From positions 8,122,501 through 8,186,500 of the forward strand of contig JAVUNC010000019.1 in assembly GCA_032173965.1 (NCBI GenBank): DNA of 64,000 bases, in the 5' to 3' direction. Below the pieces are notes generated by a model, which saw only the letters and a program-made list of their open reading frames with translations, did not search any database and was not told the origin of the DNA. Position numbers and translations under genes: made by a program. This stretch comes from Sitta carolinensis (Eukaryota > Chordata > Aves > Passeriformes > Sittidae). Shown here piece after piece: positions 57,301 to 64,000 of the stretch. The stretch's first letter is position 1. Each line of letters opens with the position of its first letter.

Positions 57301-60300
57301 GGCCAGCACACCAGCTGCATTTGCAGGCAGTTGCATTGCATAGTGAGTAGGCACTTTGGAGCAGCTCCATTGGAAATGATCTGAGAAAGCCACAGCCCTC
57401 TGCCTGACCACTGTGCCAGTAAAAATGCTGCTGGGTCCCTGGAAAGAATGAGTGTGCCTCTTCCAATTTCACTGCAGCTGTGGAAATAGCACAGCGCTTT
57501 TTTGGCCAAGGAGGTGCCAGAAGTTTGGTGGGGAGGGAACAGGGACTGCTGGTGTGGTTAGGGCAAGGAAAGGGCAGCATCCGTGGCCTTGCATGCAAAA
57601 GACTCTGGGGCTGTGGGAGGGACAGTGCTCTGCATTCAGCAGCTGTGCTGCTCTGCCTGTGCAGAAAGTGGTAGCCTACAGGTCTGGGGATGTTGGCTCG
57701 TGGTTGGTGGTTCAGTTCAAAGGCAGAGTCATGGTAAAGTGATAAGGGAATCCAGAGGCACCATTCCAACTGAGTGGAATTAAGGTCTTATGTGGATTTA
57801 CGTTCATTTACCAATTTCTGATTTTCAAGATGTGTCTTTTCCTGAATTTAAAAGTTCCATCAACCAAGCTCAGCTCTTTGCAAATCAATCCCTCCTTCTC
57901 TCTGGTGGGAATGAAATCGTTATTTGTAAGAGTCAGGATTATACAGGGAGCTGTAATTACCATCCATGTGTTCAGTACATGCTACAGCAGGGGTGAAAGG
58001 TCCATGTAATTTTTGAGTGTTCTCCACTCCCTTCTGTTTATACTTACCTGGTAGTGAAAGATGTGCCAAAATCCTCTACAGACCAGTTTCTCAGTTTAAA
58101 AAGTGCTGCCTGTTTTACCCTATGGAGGTGGTGATAACACTTGGAGTACTTGATGCAGTCCCTCTCTGTGTCTGCCTCTTGCAGCCCCTCCTGCCCCTTC
58201 CACCCTGACCCCGAGAGCTGATCCCTGGCTAGCGGAGTTTGGCTGTTGCCAAGAGCAGCTCTGGTTTTTCCTTCCTGACAGGAACGTGCCAGAGCGAAGG
58301 TGAATGCTGGGGGATTAAGTCTTTAACTAGAAACATGGTTTCAGTGTGCAACTCAGTCTAGGACACATGGGAAAGGATTTTCCATGTCTAAGTCTGTGGA
58401 GCTGCAAGGATGGGGCTCAAGGCCTTCCAAGGGCAGGGACACAGCACATACAGCCATGAAGGACATAAGTAGAATGTCATATGGATGTGCTTTCCCAAGT
58501 TCAGCTCCCAAAGGGCAACAGAAACCTCCTGGGATTCCAGGACACTTAGGTCCAAGATCTCACAAGAACCATCCATCCTTTTTTTTTTGTCAGTTAAAGA
58601 AAGTTAAAGAGCATGAAAGTTGCTATGCTATTATTCTTCCTATCTTGCTTGGCTCCCTACCCTCACATCGTTTCTAAGCTCTTCTTACCCTTATGTTCCC
58701 CTCTATTCTTCATGAGAGTTCTCAGAGTTTTTCACCCTGTCACACATCTCATTTTCTCCTTGTGCCCATCCTGTATTTTTTCCTCCTTCCCTAATCCCTC
58801 CCTGCAAGAATTTCTTTGTCGCTTTCCCTTTGAAAATACTCCTAAGCATCTTCTGTTCTTCTCAGATCACATTTTCCTCAGATAAAATTTTGTAATAAAA
58901 CTCCTTTTGACAGAGTCAGGTGGTAGCAACACCTGTTTTTCTTTCCCAGGCTCCTGCAGCTCTCGGATGTGAGCTGATGCTGATTGGGTGCAGGTCAGAT
59001 TTGGTGGCTACTGCATGTGCCCCCAGGCAACCCAGTGGATGTGAAATCTGGCAGTCAGGCAGCCTTTCAGCTATTTGGCCTACATTATGCAATTTGTTTG
59101 GTTTATGAGCAGCAGGCTCTATCTCTCCACAGAATTTATCTCTTCACTGGGTGCTGCTGGGAATGGTGCTGTCATCAGGTGTGTTGTAGGTGCATTAACT
59201 GAAGTAATTGCTGTTTGACCCCATTGTGTGGGAAGTGTGAGAGTTCAAGGAAGCCTCTGAGGATGACTGGGCTGTCATGGTGACAGATGGAAAGGATGAG
59301 ATCTGACTGCCTGATCCTTGGGCCGGCATTAGAAGGACAGTGTGGTGCTCTATCAACCTGTCACTCCTTTCAGATGTGCTCCAATGTCTCCAGGTGGAGC
59401 TCAAACCCTTCCTTGTACAGGCCCCAAGTGAAATAAGTTAGCACCTGAGTACTTAGAACCTGACTTTTAAAGAGAAAAGGTTCCCCTTAAATTGGTTTTA
59501 GTGCATCTGTGCCTCTCTCTTCCAGCTGGTGTTTTCCTGTGGTGCTGCCAGTCAGGCTTAGCTGGGGAGCTGTGCTAGGAATTGTGAACTTCTGGAGATC
59601 TACACTTCTGGCTGTGGTTCAAATAAAGATGCTGACTTTGGGGTAGATTTACCATCCCCATGGAAAGAGAGTAATTGATGATAAAGGTAAAATTCGTGGA
59701 GTGGAGGGAAATGAGCAGTGGCATTCACCCATCAAAGGGTCTCTGGAGCCATCCGTGGTGATGATAGAGCTCCTTCTTTAAATGGAGGGTTTGGGTGGGC
59801 ACATCTGGTGCCCAAGGCAGAGCCTTAGGATAAACCACCAGCTTTACTGGTGTGGAAGTGATATTTGGAGTCTACATCCAGCCCTTTACCAATGTGGTGA
59901 CTTAGTTCAAGTTAAGTTAATCAATTTAAGTGATGAAATCTGAGGTAGATGCACCCAGGTATATTCCTGACTGTTCATGAAAATGGGATGAAATAAAAAC
60001 CTTAATTACTCTAGCACTTAGAAGTTAAATGAAATGAAACCTATTTTATAGGTTTTTCAAACTAAGTGATAGCAGAAAACAAGAATGATGGGACAGTGGA
60101 CTGGATAATGAATGTCATCAATACCACCATCAGAAATATTAGGCCAAAATTAGGCCTCCTTCCCTGCATTTCAGAAGTAGCAAGTTTCTTTCTCAAACCT
60201 ATTCATGTTCAACAGCAGTGTATAACTGAGGTACAAGATAGTGGAGACAAAGAATCATATTCCTGAAATACTACTGATTCCTTAAAATGCTCTAAAATTA

Positions 60301-60779
60301 ATTCCCTATGTATATGTATCAGATCAGTATCTTCAGTTTCACAGTCTTGAGCTGAGTAATTCTCAATAAAATAGAGTAATTATTAATAAAATAGTGGGTG
60401 ACTGACTTACAGATCAAAATGTGTGAGTGGAATATTGCTGCCAGTGAGGTGACTCTTCCTTCTACAGCTGGCTGGAGCATTTGGCTTTGGATTAAGCAAT
60501 GTCACTTTATGTTCTTGTTCTTCGCTATTTTCTTTCACTTTTATTTTTTTTCTTCCCCCTCTCTAATTTCACAGTTTTTCTCTGGTTATCACCTTTGTCC
60601 CCTGTGGTTTAGTTCTGGGTTACATATCCCTTTCCACATCACATCTGTTGCCTTGTGATTCTCTGCAGAGCAGCCATGGACACAAGTAATCAGCTCCCTC
60701 TCTTTCTGCTCATGAAGGTCTCAAGCAAATATTTTAGGAGAAAAAGGGGCATACAAAAGAGCCTGACATCTTCCTTTGC
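54399..60779. other. Long non-coding stretch
   Basis: About 6.4 kb without a supported exon, RNA gene or transposon. GC-richer parts lie at about 55740-56030 and 57240-57750. The latter holds a 182-codon minus-strand frame (57221-57769) that I consider chance. A T10 run lies at about 58579-58588. The 62-codon frame 55041-55229 and the 66-codon frame 60066-60266 are hydrophilic but unrecognised. Confidence 0.5.
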
Positions 60780-61080
60780 TTGCTGCTCAGCCCACGAGCT
60801 GCTCTGGTGGGATGGAGATGGGCAGGCAGAGTGACTGGGAGGGAGGCAGCTCAGACACCCCTCCCTGAGGCATCCCTGGGCACTGGAAGCAGCGCTGTCT
60901 GCTCCTCTCTGTGTCTCTGTTCTCCTGGGAGCCTTTGCTCTTGGGCACTGTCAGAGGCAGTGAGCTGAAGAGCTCCCTGGCTCCAAGGAGGCCAGCCCCG
61001 AGGCTGCCTGCCAGCAGCAATGAACCTGTGCTGAGCATCCAGCACTGGAGGGGACCCAGACTCTTGGTGAGCCACGATAT
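60780..61080. other. GC-rich patch
   Basis: Higher GC with overlapping frames on both strands (112 codons minus at 60951-61289, 83 codons minus at 60787-61038). CpG content is low, so it is not a CpG island. A lncRNA exon cannot be excluded. Confidence 0.4.
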
Positions 61081-62390
61081 TTCTTCCTCAGAGGCAGAAA
61101 GGGGCTCCCAAAGTCAAGCTCTGACCCCCTGAGGGGTTTGTACAGGCATTTGCAACCACATCCAGGCAAGGTTTCACAGGGATGGCTGAGTCTTGCAGCT
61201 CTTTTCACATTTGAGGGATGGTTCTGCCTGGCCAAAAAGAAATTATAGAAATGGTAGAACACTGTGAAATCTTTGGCATCTTTGTTCAAGTTGTCTTCTC
61301 CTGGCCCTGGGAATCAGAGATGTGCCACTGGATACAGTGCTGTGTATGGAACTGGGTCTTGTTTTAGGAGCAGCCCCTGGAGAGTGAACCTGCAGGGCAA
61401 GAATGCAAACACGTGAGACATCAGCTGGTGGACCAGGGCATGTAAAAAGAAAGCAGCAGAAAAATTAGGAAATAAAATATCCTGGGGATCATTTTAAAAT
61501 AAGCTCATGGTGTATTAGAAGGAAATCATTAAATTGATCAAATCTGGGTTCTAACCCACTAAAGTCAGTCCTGTCCTCACTTTAAATGCTGCCCAAAGCA
61601 AAATTCAGTGAGTGCTGAGCTTTCTGCAAAAGAGACAACCACACAAGGATAGTTCAGAGCCATGGTTGTCCTCACCTTAAGAACTTTTAAATATGATACT
61701 ATGTTACCATCTTAACAAATATATTACAATCTTCTGTATAGTTGTGGAAAACTGGACTTCATTGCAAAGGGAATTTTTTTCTTTTCTCCCAGCCATTTGA
61801 TGTAATTGGTAAATTCTGACCAAATATTTAGTCTACAGACTAAAACAGATTTTCTTCCAGAAGTAAGGCAAAAACTGGGTACTGAAAAATAAGCTTATAG
61901 TCATGGCTGTGATAATCTGATTTTAGAACTAGCACTCATCATTTTCTTTACACTGAGAATGATAGACAGGTAAGAAAATAGCTTGGCTGTAGCTCTCTAT
62001 TCCAGCTGGCAGAAAGAATTCACTTACCTTCCACCAGAATCTCCAATAAATCTATATTTAGTATCGTTCATAGTCTATCACTTGAAGAAATTACTTTCCT
62101 TCGTGAATGTGCAATAAAGTCTGACAGTGAAATATGTAAGAACATTAAATTCTCAATGGCCATGTTATGAGCAAAGGTGATCCAACAAAAAATAATATAC
62201 TTTAAGGAGCAGACAGCAGGGCCCTGTCTCTGATCTCATTGACAAGGCTTAACAGTGGTAGACCTCTCTTTACATTAGTAAAATCATTCATTTATATAGA
62301 TGTATGGGAGAGAAGCTCTCTTCTCCACAGATGTGCTTCTCCTCTTCCACACAACATTTCAAATGTTTGATTTTACTAGTGTAAAGTGTA
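61081..62390. other. Non-coding stretch
   Basis: No gene. A phrase near 61535-61600 (ctaacccactaaagtcagtc) faintly recalls the MITE-like family but is too diverged to call. Confidence 0.5.
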
Positions 62391-62407
62391 TTTTTTTTTT
62401 TTTTTTT
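62391..62407. repeat. Poly-T tract, 17 bases
   Basis: An uninterrupted T17 run. No linked element is recognised. Confidence 0.9.
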
Positions 62408-63229
62408 GTTAGATCACCTTTGTTCATGAGGTCTAGTTCAGTGTAAAGCCAGAGATAAAAATTCATGAAAGAAGAGAACCAATTAATTGAGTGATATAGG
62501 CTGGAAAAACTATTACCACCCCACCCAGAAAAAATATTCCCCTCAGGCAGACTATGATTTTCCCTATGCCATTCCCTATTTATGTCTGGAAAGCTAAAAT
62601 TCTTCTGTTTCTTAAAAAGAAGAGAATTTTACTGTTGGTAGTCAAGTTTCTCTGAGTCCCTGGTGGTTATTATCTACTCCTCTGATGTGGTTAAAGATTT
62701 GCTCCTATTTTTAGAAGTTAGAAAAAGACTAGCATTTACTTGAGGATTATGGTTTAAAGTGATTGATGTGCTCATGTGTATTTTCTTATAACTGGGTATT
62801 TTACATATTCTCTTATTATCCCCACTCTCTCTAAGAAAACTGTCTGTCCTTGCACAGCCTTCTGCTTTTCTCTCTCTCTTTTAATTGTGTGTCTTTATTG
62901 GATTTCATTTCTGGAGGACCCCTTTCAGAAAGGTTTTCCATACCCTAGTTAAAAGGTGCTACCCTTTTATCACCCAGCTAAGGCTGAAATTCAATTTGAG
63001 CCCTCCCGTGAGGTGCTCTTTATTTATGGTATCATTACAGTTTGTTTCAGAAGAGCAAACCCTCTGCAAAACTTTCAGGAATCTTATCTCACAAGCATTG
63101 TCACTTAGCCGTGGCTGGGCTCCAATCTGGTGCCTTAAATACTAGCCTCACATAAAGATAATGCTTTTAATCAGAAAAGGGAGACAAGTTGTAAGAGCTT
63201 GTTCACAGTATCTGTCAGCAGGGAGCTGC
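62408..63229. other. Non-coding stretch
   Basis: AT-rich, with a palindromic caattaattg near 62480. No gene. Confidence 0.55.
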
Positions 63230-63600
63230 AGCGGAATCAGGACAAAATCTGAGTCTTTGTTTCCAGAGGGGTTTGGTTCTTGGGCTCTGAAGGCTCATTA
63301 AACAGCAGGGCAGATAACTGCGAGGAGAGGAGGGGTGAGCACTGCCCCAGCTTGTCCTTAGTGACTGCTGCAGCCCTGCTCCCACCCCACAGTGCCGGGC
63401 TGGGGCTCGGCTCTGGAGAGACGGGAGGCAAGAGCTGGGGCAGGGGGGAAGGCTGCAGAGAGCTGGGCTGGCACAGACCTGCTCTCCAGCACTGCTTGGG
63501 CACCTGCCTTGGAAGTTTGCTGTGCAGTGGTGGAAGCTGATGAGCCAACAGAGCTCTGCTGCAGCACCAGGTTCACCAGCTGCTTGTGGGAGTTATGGGC
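63230..63600. other. GC-rich patch
   Basis: A GC-rich block with several CpGs (at 'gagacgggagg', 'ctgcgaggag', 'gtgccgggctggggctcggc'). Overlapping frames of 77 to 103 codons on both strands look like chance. It ends next to AT-rich sequence with homeodomain-type motifs (gctgattaatcagg near 63678-63691). Confidence 0.4.
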
Positions 63601-64000
63601 CAATTTATTTTTCCTCTTCTTGTAGGCAACACTGAATTTTCCGAGGAAAGGCGTCGGTTGAGGGAATTTGGAAATAGCTGATTAATCAGGTTTGCTGTTT
63701 GCCTTTCAATTGCAGCTGACATTTCTAACATGATATTGCAGGTTTAGTTTCTACATTTCGTCTTCTGTAAGGGATCAGATAAGAACAGACAGAATTACTC
63801 ATTGTACTGATTAGTGCAGGATTTACATATATGACTGTCAGTTCCTGACTGGTACCTATCAGCCATATTTACATTGTGGTAATTTCTACAAGCTCAGAGT
63901 GATATACTGCTGATGTATGAAAAAAATTCTTAAAAATAAACAGACTAATATCCAACCCAGATTTCTGAAGTAAACATAAAAGCATAGGAAGTTTCCTGAG
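63601..64000. other. Non-coding stretch at window end
   Basis: AT-rich sequence with no supported feature. The dyad ctgattaatcagg near 63679-63691 is a small homeodomain-like palindrome. Confidence 0.5.

Noticed and set aside
57221..57769. 182-codon open frame, minus strand
   Set aside because: It lies in a GC-richer patch with several competing frames on both strands. The residues are rich in Pro, Ser, Cys and Trp without recognisable structure.
60140..60170. aggccaaaattaggcc, palindrome-like string resembling a MITE end
   Set aside because: Only the end motif is present and no core follows within the expected distance.
1..64000. Endogenous retrovirus, tRNA, rRNA, snRNA, CRISPR array or bacterial operon
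   Set aside because: I looked for LTR pairs with gag/pol-like frames, cloverleaf A/B boxes, known small-RNA sequences, regularly spaced repeats and clustered same-strand genes. I saw none that I could support by eye. A covariance-model and profile search would be needed to exclude weak cases.

Overview
The window looks like non-coding vertebrate DNA, most likely from a bird. The best evidence is a CR1 LINE 3' end at about 22202-22410. It carries the short tail repeat (TCATAGAA units) and the body wording typical of avian CR1, read on the minus strand. A second CR1 piece from the reverse transcriptase reading frame lies at about 35216-35350. Overall composition is AT-rich with scattered GC-rich patches, CpG is depleted in most places, and stop codons are frequent in all six frames. 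These fit intergenic or intronic amniote DNA. I see no prokaryotic genes, operons or CRISPR array, no intact retrovirus, and no RNA gene I can name.

I found no protein-coding exon I would defend as real. The longest open frames (227 codons at 6263-6946, 182 codons at 57221-57769 on the minus strand) lie in GC-rich patches and have the look of chance frames. Two shorter stretches are worth testing as exons because an open frame is flanked by plausible splice signals: 50605-50888 (+) and 8238-8413 (-). Neither resembles a protein family I know.

The repeats are old and thin: the two CR1 pieces, a possible further LINE relic near 24886-25170, three or four MIR-type SINE relics (2838-2955, 8815-8945, 34830-34950, 48540-48720), and about seven short degraded copies of what looks like an ancient palindromic MITE-like family built around a CATTGAAGTCAATGG-type core or a GCCAAATTCTGCTC-type end.

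The dominant feature is a 0.9 kb polypyrimidine satellite at 33645-34559. It opens with 752 bases that contain no purine. Its units change in order: CTTTT, then CTTCT, then CTTCC, then 64 perfect consecutive copies of CCCTT, then 7-base CTCTCCT units, and finally a duplicated 55-base block. On the minus strand the main block is (AAGGG)64.

Several stretches look like conserved regulatory DNA. They are rich in homeodomain- or POU-type AT motifs or retain unexpectedly many CpGs: 9700-9990, 16090-16260, 24440-24760, 29073-29243, 36190-36380, 37620-37980, 41590-42200 and 42700-42850. Together with the scarcity of young transposons they suggest a gene desert or a long intron near a developmental gene, but the sequence alone does not identify that gene. 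Strong small hairpins occur at 976-1015, 23224-23248 and 24225-24263. No undescribed multi-gene system is visible.
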